DNA of 64,000 nucleotides from Lachnospiraceae bacterium (GTDB lineage Bacteria; Bacillota; Clostridia; Lachnospirales; Lachnospiraceae), in the NCBI GenBank assembly GCA_015057455.1, contig SVEH01000020.1:1-64000 (forward strand), given 5' to 3'. The notes under the pieces were generated by a model, which worked only from the letters and a program-made list of their open reading frames with translations, made no database searches and was not told the origin of the DNA. Of the stretch, positions 53,155 through 63,978 are shown one piece after another. The number at the start of each line of letters is the position of its first letter. The first letter of the stretch is position 1. The translations under genes were made by a program, and so were the position numbers.

Positions 53155-54229
53155 TGTGGGAATGTACGGTGGCTCATTTGATCCTTTACATATTGGTCAT
53201 ATAGATATGATTATAAAAGCGGCCGCCATGTGTAAAAAACTATATATTGTATTAAGTTTTTCAAGAAAACGAGATAGTGTTCCTATGGAAATTCGCTATC
53301 GATGGATAAAGAATAGCTTTAAACATATGGATAATATAGAAATTATCTTGTTAGAAGATAATGCAAACAGCAAGGATGAATACGATAAAGGAAGTTCTTG
53401 TGGTACAAGAATTGCCAATGATAATGTAAATACCAATATTATAGATTCGGGCATTGATAGTTACTTTTATTGGGAACAAGGTAGAGATTATGTATTAGAG
53501 ACCATAGGAAGTCCAATTGATGTGGTATTCTGTGGTAGTGATTATAAAGGAACTAATAGATATGAAGAATTGTATAAATGTGAAGTTATATATGTTGATA
53601 GAGATATTGTGTCTGTAAGCTCAACAAAGATAAGAAGCAATCCTTTTAAATATTGGGATTACATTCCTAAAATATGTAGATCATATTATACAAAGAAGAT
53701 ATTAATAATTGGAGGAGAAAGCACAGGAAAAACAACATTAACACAGAATCTTGCACTTCATTATAATACAAACTTTCTTGAAGAAGTAGGACGAGAAGTA
53801 TGTGAAAATGCAGGGGCAGAAGAATTAATGGTAGTAGAAGATTTTTATGAAATACTACTTAGACATAAAACAAAAGAATTAGAGGTAATAAAAGATAGTA
53901 ATAAGCTATTGTTTATAGATACAGATGCATTAACAACTAAGTTTTATATAAATTTTTTATTAGATAAGAACAAAAATAACGGTAAAGCATTAGCTGATGC
54001 CATTGCTAATATAAATACGTTTGATTTAATATTCTTTTTAGAACCCACAGTAAAATTTGTACAAGATGGCACAAGAAGTGAAGTAATAAAAGAAGATCGA
54101 GAAAAATATAGTATACAAATAAAGAAACTATTTGAAGAGCATGGATTAGATTTTATATCAGTTACAGGAGATTACGAAGAACGATATACATCAGTAATTA
54201 ATAAAATAAAAGAGTGTTATAATATTTAA
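53144..54229 (+). CDS. nadR: NadR-like NMN adenylyltransferase / ribosylnicotinamide kinase
   Basis: A 361-aa two-domain enzyme for NAD salvage. Domain 1 (about 1-185) is an NMN adenylyltransferase with GGSFDPLHIGH and SVSSTKIRSNP. Domain 2 (about 186-361) is a P-loop nicotinamide riboside kinase with GGESTGKTTLT and FIDTDALTT. The N-terminal repressor HTH of enterobacterial NadR is absent. AAGGGAGG lies ten bases before ATG 53144. The pnuC-nadR pair couples uptake with trapping. Confidence 0.93.
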   Translation: MQYNVGMYGGSFDPLHIGHIDMIIKAAAMCKKLYIVLSFSRKRDSVPMEIRYRWIKNSFKHMDNIEIILLEDNANSKDEYDKGSSCGTRIANDNVNTNIIDSGIDSYFYWEQGRDYVLETIGSPIDVVFCGSDYKGTNRYEELYKCEVIYVDRDIVSVSSTKIRSNPFKYWDYIPKICRSYYTKKILIIGGESTGKTTLTQNLALHYNTNFLEEVGREVCENAGAEELMVVEDFYEILLRHKTKELEVIKDSNKLLFIDTDALTTKFYINFLLDKNKNNGKALADAIANINTFDLIFFLEPTVKFVQDGTRSEVIKEDREKYSIQIKKLFEEHGLDFISVTGDYEERYTSVINKIKECYNI

Positions 54230-54383
54230 AAATTCGATCATTGGTTTTGGGGATAGAATATAAGTTGATTAAGAGTGTGGGATATAATAGATAATATAAA
54301 GTGTAATTATTGTTCTTATATTTATAAAAAGAAATATAATGTCGATACTATATTAGATGTCTGTATAAAAAGGAGAGAATATT

Positions 54384-55910
54384 ATGACTGAAAATATAAG
54401 TGTGTTTAAAAAGAATGAGGTTCAGGCTAATAAAACTGCAGCAGATGTTATGCTAGTATCATTTGGTGCATATACATTAATATATTTGATGAATTTAGCA
54501 GGATTTTTTATTGTACCTCATTGGTTAATGACAATAGCTTATATTTTAGGTGGTACAATGTTATTATTACCCGCTATTTTGGTAAAGAAGTTTAAAAATT
54601 ATTCATGGTATATGAAATATGTATTTGTTTTTTCTGCTGCATTGTTTATCGCATTAGCCAATGCAACGTTAGCTTTTCATATAGTTGTGTTATTTGCTTT
54701 TCCAATTGTAGTGGCAACGTTATATTTTGATATGAAGTTAACTAATATAACTATTGTTATGACTATTATAATGACTGTTATTTCCCAAATATTTTATTAT
54801 AAAATAGATATACTAGGTGATTGGAATTATCTTAATTTTAAGAAATTTATTATGTTTGCTATTTGTCCTAGAAGTATGGGAATTATACTGTTTGGATGGT
54901 TATCTAGAAAAATATGTAGACGAGCATATCAAGTATTAGGAGATTTGGTAGGAGCAGAAGAAAAAAATGCTCTAATGGAAAAAAATAGAGAGATTAAAGA
55001 AAAAGCAATGTTAGTGTCAGATGTTTTGAGTTCATCTGTGGACGAACTAGAACAAACGGCAATGAATGTATCAGAGGCTAATCAAAGCATTGCAAAAGAA
55101 TCATCGGAGGTTTTAGAAAATACATCTACTAATGTAACAAATGTAAATGAAGTAAGTAAAAAATTTGAGGAAATAGTAGAAAAAATTGCTACGTTAGATG
55201 GTAAGACTAAAGATATAACAGGGTTGTCAAGAAATGTTAAAGAGAGGACAAAGGAAAATCAAGAAAAGATTAGTATGGCTACTAGTCGTATGAAAAAAAT
55301 GAATATAAGTACAGATATATGTAAAGATAAAATAGAAAAATTAGGAGAACTTTCAAAACAGATAAGTAATATAGTAAGTGTAATTACAAATATATCAGAA
55401 CAAACACAGCTTTTGTCGTTGAATGCATCTATAGAGGCAGCAAGAGCAGGGGAATATGGTAAAGGATTTGCAGTAGTTGCAGAAGAAATAAATAAACTAT
55501 CTAATCAAACTAATGAAGCTTTAGATAATATAGATAAAATAATAACAGAGGTGGTAAGTAATACAGATCAGGCAATAATTGCAATGGAAGATAGTGCCGT
55601 TCAAACAAAAGCAAGTTTGGGTGATATAGAGGGTGCAGAACAAGTTGCTGTAGAAATTACAAATTCTAATACAAATATTGCTACAGAAATAGCATATATA
55701 TACGAAATATCAAAACTTATAGCAAAAAATAGTAATGACATAGAAGAATATTTGAAAATTGTAAAGAGAACAATAGATAACAATTATACTTTGGCACAAA
55801 ATGTATCAAATTCAACAGATGAAACAATGGTATCAACTGAAACCCTAGTTCGAGCAGTTAATTCGATAAAAGATGTATCAAATGAGTTGAATATTGTAGT
55901 TAATGAATAA
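54384..55910 (+). CDS. Methyl-accepting chemotaxis protein, second
   Basis: A 508-aa receptor with about six N-terminal membrane helices (to about residue 180) and no periplasmic domain, like the gene at 29055. The signalling tip [20 protein letters not shown] is followed by [26 protein letters not shown] precedes ATG. The two receptors form a local family with seven-helix-like sensors. No flagellar or che genes are in the window. Confidence 0.92.
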   Translation: MTENISVFKKNEVQANKTAADVMLVSFGAYTLIYLMNLAGFFIVPHWLMTIAYILGGTMLLLPAILVKKFKNYSWYMKYVFVFSAALFIALANATLAFHIVVLFAFPIVVATLYFDMKLTNITIVMTIIMTVISQIFYYKIDILGDWNYLNFKKFIMFAICPRSMGIILFGWLSRKICRRAYQVLGDLVGAEEKNALMEKNREIKEKAMLVSDVLSSSVDELEQTAMNVSEANQSIAKESSEVLENTSTNVTNVNEVSKKFEEIVEKIATLDGKTKDITGLSRNVKERTKENQEKISMATSRMKKMNISTDICKDKIEKLGELSKQISNIVSVITNISEQTQLLSLNASIEAARAGEYGKGFAVVAEEINKLSNQTNEALDNIDKIITEVVSNTDQAIIAMEDSAVQTKASLGDIEGAEQVAVEITNSNTNIATEIAYIYEISKLIAKNSNDIEEYLKIVKRTIDNNYTLAQNVSNSTDETMVSTETLVRAVNSIKDVSNELNIVVNE

Positions 55911-55917
55911 GATATAG

Positions 55918-55952
55918 AAATAGGAGTTGTGAAATTTTTACAACTCCTATTT
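55918..55952. terminator. Bidirectional terminator
   Basis: Perfect 13-bp arms AAATAGGAGTTGT (55918-55930) and ACAACTCCTATTT (55940-55952). Serves the receptor gene (+) and oppA (-). Confidence 0.85.
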
Positions 55953-55960
55953 TATATACC

Positions 55961-57607
55961 TTAATTTCCTTCTTGAAGATATGCATTCTTGAAGTAAATA
56001 TGATTCATATGAGTAAATATACCTTTAATGTTTGATGCTTTCAAATATGATGATGTATAGAAGTAGATAGGAATAACTGGAGCGTCTTCCTTAAGTATTT
56101 TTTCTGCTGCTATAATTGCCTTATCATATTCAGCACCTGTAACTTTAGCTGCTTTTTCTATTAAAGCATCGTATTCTGGATTAGTGTAGAATGAATTGTT
56201 ATTACCATTTCCAGATGTCATTAATGTTGAGAAAGTAAGTGCATCGTGGTAGTCAGCTAACCAACCATTTCTTGCAATTTGGAACTTTCCGTTATTTCTT
56301 GTATCTTGGAATACTTGCCATTCTTCATTTCTACAAGTAGCTGTAATACCTAATTCTTTTGACCACATATTTTGAACAGCTTCAGCGATGTCTTTGTGTC
56401 CACCTTCACTGTTGTATGCGAATTCTACAATAATATCATCTGGATTAAGACCAGTTTCTTTAATTAAATTTCTTGCTTCTTCACAGTTCTCCTTATATGT
56501 TGTGTTATCCCACCATTTTTCTAATGAATTATATAAATCGTTTCCATTAGCATCTTTTTGTACTGAAGGTGGAATAAATGTATCAGCAGGAAGTTGTCCT
56601 CCTTGAGTTACATTTTTAACAATATATTCTCTGTCTATAGCTAAAGATAATGCACGTCTAACGCGTTTATCTAATAAAGCTTTATTCTTTTGTACTTCGG
56701 CAACTGAAGGATCAACGTTCACATTAACTGATAAATAATAATTACCAAGTGATGATTCTGTTACTAATCCTTTACCCTTTAAATTAGGAAGTTCAGCTGT
56801 TGGTATAAGTGAACCGATATGTAAGTCTCCAGTATTGAAAGCTGATAAAACTGTATTATCCTTTGAGATAAGGTGTAAATCAACTTTTGAAGGTCTTACA
56901 TTTGCTCTAGCATAGTAATTGTCATTTGGTTTAAGTACCATTTTGTAATCTCTAGTCCATTCAGTTAACTTAAATGGTCCATTAACTACATAATTTTTTG
57001 TTGAATTTGCCCAATCTGGGTATCTATTTACAATATCTGCTCTTAATGGAACAGTTGATGGAAATGCACATATTTCTAGGAAGTATGAACATGGATATTC
57101 AAGATAAATTTGAAGAGTTGTATCTGATAGAGCTTTAATACCTAATCCCTTTGTATCCATTTTTCCATTCATAACATCGTTTGCATTCTTAACCATTTCA
57201 AGTAAATAGTTATATGATGAAGCAGTAGCAGGGTCTACAAGTCTTTTCCATGAGTATACAAAATCATGAGCTGTAACTTTCTTGCCATCGCTCCATTGTA
57301 AATTATTCTTAAGTGTAAATGTATAAGTAAGACCATCTTTACTTACATGATAATCTTTGGCTTGACCACATACTAGATTACCAGTGTTGTCAACAGTCAT
57401 TAATCCTTCAAAACATTGTACGATAAATGTCATACCGTCGCTGTCAGAACATAATGATGGGTCAATTGTTTTAATATTTCCACCTAAATGAGCACTAATA
57501 TCATTGTCGCCTATAACTTCTTCTTTATTATTACCACAACCACTTAAAGATAAAAGGAGTGATAATATTAGTAAAATTATAATTGGTTTTTTATTAAATA
57601 ATTTCAT
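55961..57607 (-). CDS. oppA: Oligopeptide-binding lipoprotein
   Basis: A 548-aa extracellular solute-binding protein (SBP family 5). The lipobox is LSGC, giving the lipid-modified Cys24. Landmarks: GGNIKTIDPSLC, CFEGLMTVD, YTFTLKNNLQWSDGK, DFVYSWKRLVDP, RRALSLAIDRE and the closing PVIPIYFYTSSYL. It delivers oligopeptides to OppBC. AAAGGAG precedes ATG 57607. It is the last gene of oppBCDFA. Confidence 0.95.
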   Translation of the reverse strand: MKLFNKKPIIILLILSLLLSLSGCGNNKEEVIGDNDISAHLGGNIKTIDPSLCSDSDGMTFIVQCFEGLMTVDNTGNLVCGQAKDYHVSKDGLTYTFTLKNNLQWSDGKKVTAHDFVYSWKRLVDPATASSYNYLLEMVKNANDVMNGKMDTKGLGIKALSDTTLQIYLEYPCSYFLEICAFPSTVPLRADIVNRYPDWANSTKNYVVNGPFKLTEWTRDYKMVLKPNDNYYARANVRPSKVDLHLISKDNTVLSAFNTGDLHIGSLIPTAELPNLKGKGLVTESSLGNYYLSVNVNVDPSVAEVQKNKALLDKRVRRALSLAIDREYIVKNVTQGGQLPADTFIPPSVQKDANGNDLYNSLEKWWDNTTYKENCEEARNLIKETGLNPDDIIVEFAYNSEGGHKDIAEAVQNMWSKELGITATCRNEEWQVFQDTRNNGKFQIARNGWLADYHDALTFSTLMTSGNGNNNSFYTNPEYDALIEKAAKVTGAEYDKAIIAAEKILKEDAPVIPIYFYTSSYLKASNIKGIFTHMNHIYFKNAYLQEGN

Positions 57608-57619
57608 TGTTATTCTCCT

Positions 57620-58630
57620 TTACTTTCTTAAATCTGCTTCAATTGCTTCTAGGTTATGGCAAGCAACATAGTGTTCTTTAGCTGCTTCCATAAGTTTTGG
57701 TGAGAATTTTTCACAAGTTGCTGTTGCATATGGACATCTGTTTCTAAATGGACATCCACTTGGCGGATTAATAGGACTTGGAATTTCACCATTTAATATA
57801 ATTCTCTTCTTGTTTCTAGCAGAAATAGGATCTGCTAAAGGAATTGCTGATAGAAGAGAACGAGTATATGGATGTATAGGATTCTTGTATAATTCTTCAC
57901 TAGTTGTAATTTCAACTAAGTGTCCTAGGTACATAACACCTATACGATCACTAATGTGTTTTACTACTGATAAATCATGAGCGATAAATAAGTAAGTAAA
58001 ACCTTTTTCTTTTTGTAAATCTTCTAACATGTTTACTATCTGTGCTTGGATTGATACATCAAGTGCAGATATTGGTTCATCACAAACGATAAATTCAGGC
58101 TCTACGGCAAGAGCTCGAGCAATACCGATTCTTTGTCTTTGCCCACCTGAGAACTCGTGTGGGAATCTGTTTGCATGTTCTTTGTTTAACCCAACTGTTT
58201 CAAGTAAATTGTAGATTTTTTCAATTCTCTCTTCAGGAGTTGAATATAAACCATGAATATCAAGTGGTTCTCCAATTATATCAGCTATTGTCATTCTTGG
58301 ATTAAGTGATGCATATGGATCTTGGAAAATAATTTGCATTTTTCTTCTATAATCCATTAATTCTTCAGGAGATGTTTTGCTACCGTCAAATATAACATTG
58401 CCGTCATATATAATTTGTCCGCCTGTAGGTTCGTGAAGTTGAAGAATTGTTCTTCCAAGAGTTGTTTTACCACAACCAGATTCACCTACAATACCTAAAG
58501 TTTCACCTTTTTTTATGTATAAACTTACGTTATCTACGGCTTTTACAGTAGCTTTCTTAAATAAGCCGGCATTGATTTCAAAATACTTCTTTAAATTTTT
58601 AATTTCAATTAAATTCTCATTACCTTGCAT
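57620..58630 (-). CDS. oppF: Oligopeptide ABC transporter ATPase OppF
   Basis: A 336-aa ATPase with GESGCGKTT, LHEPTGGQI, signature FSGGQRQR, Walker B FIVCDEPISALDVS and the C-terminal oligopeptide-transporter extension with CPFRNRCPYATATC, a cysteine motif typical of OppD/OppF that can bind an iron-sulphur cluster. It overlaps oppD by 11 bases. AAAGGAG precedes ATG 58630. Confidence 0.95.
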   Translation of the reverse strand: MQGNENLIEIKNLKKYFEINAGLFKKATVKAVDNVSLYIKKGETLGIVGESGCGKTTLGRTILQLHEPTGGQIIYDGNVIFDGSKTSPEELMDYRRKMQIIFQDPYASLNPRMTIADIIGEPLDIHGLYSTPEERIEKIYNLLETVGLNKEHANRFPHEFSGGQRQRIGIARALAVEPEFIVCDEPISALDVSIQAQIVNMLEDLQKEKGFTYLFIAHDLSVVKHISDRIGVMYLGHLVEITTSEELYKNPIHPYTRSLLSAIPLADPISARNKKRIILNGEIPSPINPPSGCPFRNRCPYATATCEKFSPKLMEAAKEHYVACHNLEAIEADLRK

Positions 58631-59639
58631 TATTACCGGCTCCTTTCTCTAACATCTTTTTATATTCTAACCAACAAGCAGTACTGTGAGTTTGAGATAA
58701 AACAGAAGTGCTTGGTCTGTTATTCATACAAACTTTCATACATTGCTCACATCTAGGTGCGAATGGACATCCAGCAGGTGGATTAATTAAGTCTATTGGT
58801 GCACCTTCAATAGGAATAAGTCTTGTATTTGTAGAGTTTAATCTTGGGATAGATTTTAATAATCCCATTGTGTATGGATGGTGAGGTCTGTAGAAGATAT
58901 CTTCAATAGTACCTTGTTCAACGATTGTTCCACCATACATAACTGCAACTTTATCACAAATCTCTGCAATTACACCTAAATCATGTGTAATAAAGATAAT
59001 TGTCATACCTATTTTTTCTTTTAATTCTTTTAATAACTCAATTATTTGAGCTTGAATTGTAACATCAAGAGCAGTAGTTGGCTCATCTGCTATAAGTAAT
59101 TTTGGATTACAAGCAAGTGCCATTGCTATAACAACTCTTTGTCTCATACCACCTGAAAATTCATGAGGATATTGTTTCATTCTTTTCTCTGGTTGATTAA
59201 TTCCAACTAATTCGAATAATTCAATAATTCTTAATTTTCTTTCTTCTCTAGATAGGTCAGTATGTTTCTTTAAAACTTCATCTATTTGATTACCTACTGT
59301 ATAAACAGGGTTTAGTGATGTCATAGGATCTTGGAAAATCATTCCGATGTCTTTTCCACGAATTTGTTCCATTTCTTTTTCTGTAAGAGATAGAACATCT
59401 AATCCATCAAAAGTTATTTTTCCTGCAAGTACTTCTCCTGGTGCTGCTACCATTCTCATAAGAGCAGAAGTAGAAACTGATTTACCACTACCGGATTCAC
59501 CTACAATACCTAAAATCTCACCTTGTTTTATTTCATAAGAAATTCCTCTTACAGCCTTTACTTCACCAGCATGAGTAAAGAAAGAAACTTCTAGATTATC
59601 TACTGATAAAAATGGTTTTTCATTGTTTGTATTATTCAC
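58620..59639 (-). CDS. oppD: Oligopeptide ABC transporter ATPase OppD
   Basis: A 339-aa ATPase with GESGSGKSV, FQDPMTSLNPVYTVG, signature FSGGMRQR, Walker B LLIADEPTTALDVT and the C-terminal CPFAPRCEQC motif. Start GTG 59639, eight bases after AGGAGG. It pairs with OppF to power OppBC. Confidence 0.95.
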   Translation of the reverse strand: MNNTNNEKPFLSVDNLEVSFFTHAGEVKAVRGISYEIKQGEILGIVGESGSGKSVSTSALMRMVAAPGEVLAGKITFDGLDVLSLTEKEMEQIRGKDIGMIFQDPMTSLNPVYTVGNQIDEVLKKHTDLSREERKLRIIELFELVGINQPEKRMKQYPHEFSGGMRQRVVIAMALACNPKLLIADEPTTALDVTIQAQIIELLKELKEKIGMTIIFITHDLGVIAEICDKVAVMYGGTIVEQGTIEDIFYRPHHPYTMGLLKSIPRLNSTNTRLIPIEGAPIDLINPPAGCPFAPRCEQCMKVCMNNRPSTSVLSQTHSTACWLEYKKMLEKGAGNNAR

Positions 59640-59651
59640 GATTATTACCTC

Positions 59652-60656
59652 CTACTTCTTCATTTTAGGGTCAAGAGCATCTCTTAATCCATCTGCAAAT
59701 AAGTTAAATGATAAGATTATTAAACTTATTATTAAAGCAGGGAAGAATAATCTATATGGATATGAGTTGATTCCATTTAAAGCATCTGAAGCTAGAGAAC
59801 CAAGTGAAGCCATTGGTACACTAACACCTAATCCTAAGAAACTTAGGAATGATTCAGTAAATATAGCTGATGGAATTTGAAGAGCAGTTGTAACGATAAG
59901 CTGTCCTATACAGTTAGGTAATAAATGCTTTGCAATAAGTCTTCTTTTATTACTTCCTAAAGCTACTGCTGAGTTTACATATTCCATTTCTTTTAATTGA
60001 AGTACTTGACCACGAATTATACGAGCCATACCTACCCAATAAAGTAATCCATATACGATAAATATTGCTACTACACCTGAACCAAGAGTTCTAAATGGTT
60101 TCATAATTGCATGTGAATTTATGAACTCAGTTAATGGTGTATCAATAACTAATTTAATAATAATTATTATAAGAATTTCTGGTACAGAGTAGATTAATTC
60201 AACAATACGCATCATGATATTATCTACCATACCACCGCATAAACCAGCGATTGCGCCGTATATTGACCCGATTATTAACACCATAAATGATGCTAAAATA
60301 CCAATTAATAATGAAATTCTACATCCAACCATTGCTCTAACCATTAAGTCACGACCATGTCCATCTGTACCAAATGGATGTTTAAGGCATGGCGCTAAGT
60401 TTTCTGAACCTCTTATTTGTTCATCATAATCAAATGGTGAAAATATAGGTCCTAAAAATGCAAATATTGCAATTATTATAAGTACTATCATAGCTGCTGT
60501 AGCTATTTTATTTTGTTTAAGACGTCTCCAAGCATCTTGCCAAAATGATACTGGCTCTGCAAGAGTATCTAATTGTTCTCTTTCAGTTAAAGTAATTGGA
60601 GAAAAATCTTCTGGTGATAGTTGTATTTGAGTTGATAACATATTTGTTTTGTTCAT
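59652..60656 (-). CDS. oppC: Oligopeptide ABC transporter permease OppC
   Basis: A 334-aa permease with a 35-residue cytoplasmic start (SFWQDAWRRLKQNK), about six helices, the HPFGTDGHGRDLMVR motif of OppC and the EAA-like loop YVNSAVALGSNKRRLIAKH. AAGGAGGAG precedes ATG 60656. Confidence 0.95.
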   Translation of the reverse strand: MNKTNMLSTQIQLSPEDFSPITLTEREQLDTLAEPVSFWQDAWRRLKQNKIATAAMIVLIIIAIFAFLGPIFSPFDYDEQIRGSENLAPCLKHPFGTDGHGRDLMVRAMVGCRISLLIGILASFMVLIIGSIYGAIAGLCGGMVDNIMMRIVELIYSVPEILIIIIIKLVIDTPLTEFINSHAIMKPFRTLGSGVVAIFIVYGLLYWVGMARIIRGQVLQLKEMEYVNSAVALGSNKRRLIAKHLLPNCIGQLIVTTALQIPSAIFTESFLSFLGLGVSVPMASLGSLASDALNGINSYPYRLFFPALIISLIILSFNLFADGLRDALDPKMKK

Positions 60657-60671
60657 AATTTATTCTCCTCC

Positions 60672-61598
60672 TTACTTCTCTAAATTAATACGTGGGTCTA
60701 CTACTTTATATAGTATGTCACATATTAAGTTCATTAAAATTACTAAAGTTGCTAGGAATAATGTTGTTCCCATAATAATGTTGTAATCACGAGAGTTGAT
60801 TGAATTTACAAATGTTGCTCCAAGTCCAGGAACTGCAAATATTGATTCAACAACGAATCCACCGGTAAGAACACCTGCAACCATTGGTCCCATATATGTA
60901 ATAATTGGTATAATTGAGTTTCTTAAGGCATGTTTAAATATAATTGAATTTTTACTCATACCTTTTGCTTTAGCAGTTCTAATATAATCTTGTCCCATAG
61001 CATCTAACATACTTGAACGCATAAGTCTTATTATATAACATGTAGGATATAAGCTAAGAGTTATAATAGGTAAGATTGCTGATGCAAAATTGTCCATATC
61101 ATATAAAACTGGAGCAACCTTAAATGTACATGCAAACAACGACATAAGCAATGTTGCAATAACAAAGTTAGGAACTGCAATACCTATAGTTGAGAAAACT
61201 CTAATTATATTATCTGGTAATTTCTTTGTATGGAAAGCAGATAAACATCCTAGCGGAATACCTACAAAAAATGCAATTAGAATTGCGAAGAATCCTAATT
61301 TTGCAGAAGTAGGAAACTTCTCTGCTATAAGAGTTGTAACAGGTGTATCTTTGTAACAACTTAGACTGACACCTAAATCACCTTTTGTTAAATTTTTAAG
61401 ATAATTGATATATTGCTCACCAGTTGAAACATTTAATCCATATTTTTCATTCATTGCATTCATAGCTGCTTCATTGGCTTGTCTTTCAGCTGCAAATGGA
61501 TTACCTGGTACAGCGTTCATCAAGAAAAATGTAAGTGTTATGGTAATAAATATTGTAAATATTGCCATACCAACACGTTTTAGAACATACTTAAACAT
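60672..61598 (-). CDS. oppB: Oligopeptide ABC transporter permease OppB
   Basis: A 308-aa permease with six helices, FFLMNAVPGNPF after helix 1 and the EAA loop YIRTAKAKGMSKNSIIFKHALRN (conserved with OppB). First gene of the operon; AAAGGTGATG precedes ATG 61598. Confidence 0.95.
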   Translation of the reverse strand: MFKYVLKRVGMAIFTIFITITLTFFLMNAVPGNPFAAERQANEAAMNAMNEKYGLNVSTGEQYINYLKNLTKGDLGVSLSCYKDTPVTTLIAEKFPTSAKLGFFAILIAFFVGIPLGCLSAFHTKKLPDNIIRVFSTIGIAVPNFVIATLLMSLFACTFKVAPVLYDMDNFASAILPIITLSLYPTCYIIRLMRSSMLDAMGQDYIRTAKAKGMSKNSIIFKHALRNSIIPIITYMGPMVAGVLTGGFVVESIFAVPGLGATFVNSINSRDYNIIMGTTLFLATLVILMNLICDILYKVVDPRINLEK

Positions 61599-61678
61599 AC
61601 TACATCACCTTTCGTATAACTTCTTGTTTGATAATTTGTGTTGTTATTGTATAAATCCCTATAACATGACACAAACAC

Positions 61679-61707
61679 ATTATATGAAAAAAACAAACTA
61701 AGGTCAA
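61679..61707 (-). promoter_or_regulatory. Promoter of oppBCDFA
   Basis: On the minus strand TTGACC (61707-61702), 17 bases, TATAAT (61684-61679), 80 bases before oppB. Confidence 0.75.
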
Positions 61708-61818
61708 TGTTAATATTTGTAAATAATACTAAAAAACAAAAGTAATATGTAAATAATTTCCAAAAAGTTAGCATACATTTAATTTTTATAAAGTGTTTTA
61801 TTAGAATTTAAAAAATTA

Positions 61819-61858
61819 ACCCGAGAAAAATACCTTGTTTTAGGGATTTTCCTCGGGT
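61819..61858 (-). terminator. Terminator of pepF paralogue 2
   Basis: ACCCGAGAAAAATACC (61819-61834) against GGGATTTTCCTCGGGT (61843-61858), 14 of 16 positions paired plus a wobble. Confidence 0.7.
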
Positions 61859-61923
61859 AGAAGAGTATTGAGTATTATATATAGTGTTCAATTAATGAAA
61901 AAACTAGAACAGATATTATTTTT

Positions 61924-63741
61924 TTATAAATTTTCATTTTCTAATTCATCAGTTAATGAACAGATTTCATCAATCATTTGTCCGATATAATCAATTGTGT
62001 CTAATAATGGTTTGTCTGTTGAAATATCAACTCCAGCCATTTGAGCTAATTCTAATGGCGTTTTTGTTCCGCCAGTAGCTAATACTTTCATCCAATCATT
62101 AATAGCAGCAGAACCTTCGGATTCTATTCGTTTTGCAACTTGGGTTGCGACCGTTAATCCTGCGCTATATGTATAAGAATATAAGCCCATATAGTAATGA
62201 GGTTGACGCATCCAAGTTAGTTCAGCACCTTCATTTATCTCAACAGCGTCTCCCCAGAAGTTTTGCAGTGTTTCTTTCATTATTTTACTAAGAACTTCAG
62301 CATTAACACTGCCACCATTATCTATAATTTTATATACTTCTCGTTGATAAGCTGCCTCTATAAGATGAGTAACAAAGTTATGATAGAAAGTGTTGCTTAT
62401 CATTGAGCTTAATACCCAACGGCGGAAACGTTTGTCAGGATTAGAATTCTTCAGATAATTAGCCATAATTAATTCATTCATTGTTGATGGAGCTTCTACA
62501 AAATAAGTAGAAACATCTGAATCTAGAACAGATTGATGTTGGTTGCATATGTAAAAATGTCCAGCATGGCCAAGTTCATGTGCAAGTGTAAATACATCAG
62601 CCATTCTATTGTTCCATGTTAGTAATATATAAGATCCTTTTTGGTATGGACTAGAACAAAATCCACCGGTACATTTACCCTTATTTTTTGCAAAATCAAT
62701 CCAACGTTCATTATAAGCTCTTTTTACTATATTAATATAATCATCGCCTAGAATGGATAATCCATTTTCTATATAATGTTTAGATTCTTCTATAGTAACG
62801 GAAGGATCATAGTCAGGATCAACGGATATTTTTAAATCTGCAAAAGTCATTTTATCTAGTTTATGAATACGCTTAAGTAATTTGGCATATTTTCTCATAT
62901 GTGGAGCAAGTTTGCTCGTAATAAGATCTATTTGTCTATGATACATGTCTTTATCTACTTCCTGGGAGTATAATAAATAATCTATAACACTTTCATATCC
63001 ACGAAGAGTAGCTAGTGTTTTTTCTGTCTGTACATGAGTTTGATATGCAGTTGCAGTAGCGTGTTCATACTCTTTAATTTTTTTTGAAAAAGCATTAAAT
63101 GCACTTCGTCTTATGTCTGTATTCTTATCATATTCATAATCATCTTCAAACATGGAGTAACCAAGAGGGTATGATTTGCCATTTACATTAAAGTTTTCAA
63201 ATTTCATATCAGCAAGTTTAATGTTTGAATATAATTCATATGGAGCATTTATAGTTTGTGTTAAGGCCTTAAGAGTACTTTCAGTTTCAGGTGAAAGCAA
63301 ATAAGGTTTGTTTCTTAATATTTCATATATGTAATGTTTATTTGAAATTGATTGGTTCATAGCATCATTTAGTATATCTTCAGATATCAGAGATAACTCT
63401 GAGTCTATAAAACTTAATTTGCTAGAAACAGTTGCGTAAAGACTTTGTATTTTTCCATATAACTCTTGATCATGTGAGTTATAATAATCTACATTAACTG
63501 CGAGATTGGCATAATCGTAACAATATAGAATAAGTTTAGTTAATTCTTGATATGCGTCAAGACAGTTATTGATAGTTTGGGCATCTATTAAGTTCCCTTT
63601 GTAAGTGTTTATAATATCATCACACATTGATGAAATCTTATCCATATCATGAAGCATAGCTTCCTCAGTAGCATATATTCGTGAAAGGTCCCATGTAAGT
63701 TCTTCAGGAATTTCACTACGGCTTTTTAGTTCGTCTGTCAT
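61924..63741 (-). CDS. pepF: Oligoendopeptidase F, paralogue 2
   Basis: A 605-aa M3-family zinc peptidase, clearly diverged from the copy at 50512. HELGH lies at about 388-392 in LAHELGHAGHFYIC, with the third ligand Glu in FVEAPSTMNEL; the end SAGLTVATQVAKRIESEG matches the family. The start is ATG 63741 since GGAGG lies nine bases upstream; the frame's earlier ATG at 63756 contains that site. Directly upstream of opp, it would digest imported peptides. Confidence 0.95.
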   Translation of the reverse strand: MTDELKSRSEIPEELTWDLSRIYATEEAMLHDMDKISSMCDDIINTYKGNLIDAQTINNCLDAYQELTKLILYCYDYANLAVNVDYYNSHDQELYGKIQSLYATVSSKLSFIDSELSLISEDILNDAMNQSISNKHYIYEILRNKPYLLSPETESTLKALTQTINAPYELYSNIKLADMKFENFNVNGKSYPLGYSMFEDDYEYDKNTDIRRSAFNAFSKKIKEYEHATATAYQTHVQTEKTLATLRGYESVIDYLLYSQEVDKDMYHRQIDLITSKLAPHMRKYAKLLKRIHKLDKMTFADLKISVDPDYDPSVTIEESKHYIENGLSILGDDYINIVKRAYNERWIDFAKNKGKCTGGFCSSPYQKGSYILLTWNNRMADVFTLAHELGHAGHFYICNQHQSVLDSDVSTYFVEAPSTMNELIMANYLKNSNPDKRFRRWVLSSMISNTFYHNFVTHLIEAAYQREVYKIIDNGGSVNAEVLSKIMKETLQNFWGDAVEINEGAELTWMRQPHYYMGLYSYTYSAGLTVATQVAKRIESEGSAAINDWMKVLATGGTKTPLELAQMAGVDISTDKPLLDTIDYIGQMIDEICSLTDELENENL

Positions 63742-63978
63742 TGTAATTACCTCCATTGTTATAATGAATAAAGTATAGCATTTATAGGTGTTAAATACTA
63801 GATAAAATATGAGATATAATAATGAAGTGTATTGAAATGTGGAAATATAATTAGTATACTGTGAGTTAAATACAATTTAGATATATAATATGATAGTACT
63901 ATATAATAATATATAGAAGATAATAATATGTAGAATCTAATATGGATATATATAATATAGATAAATAAGGAGGCGCAT

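Larger units (their letters stand above)
61599..61923. other. Intergenic region between pepF paralogue 2 and oppB
   Basis: AT-rich, 325 bases. It contains the opp promoter on the minus strand (61679-61707) and the terminator of the second pepF (61819-61858). Short frames on either strand here lack start context. Confidence 0.7.
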
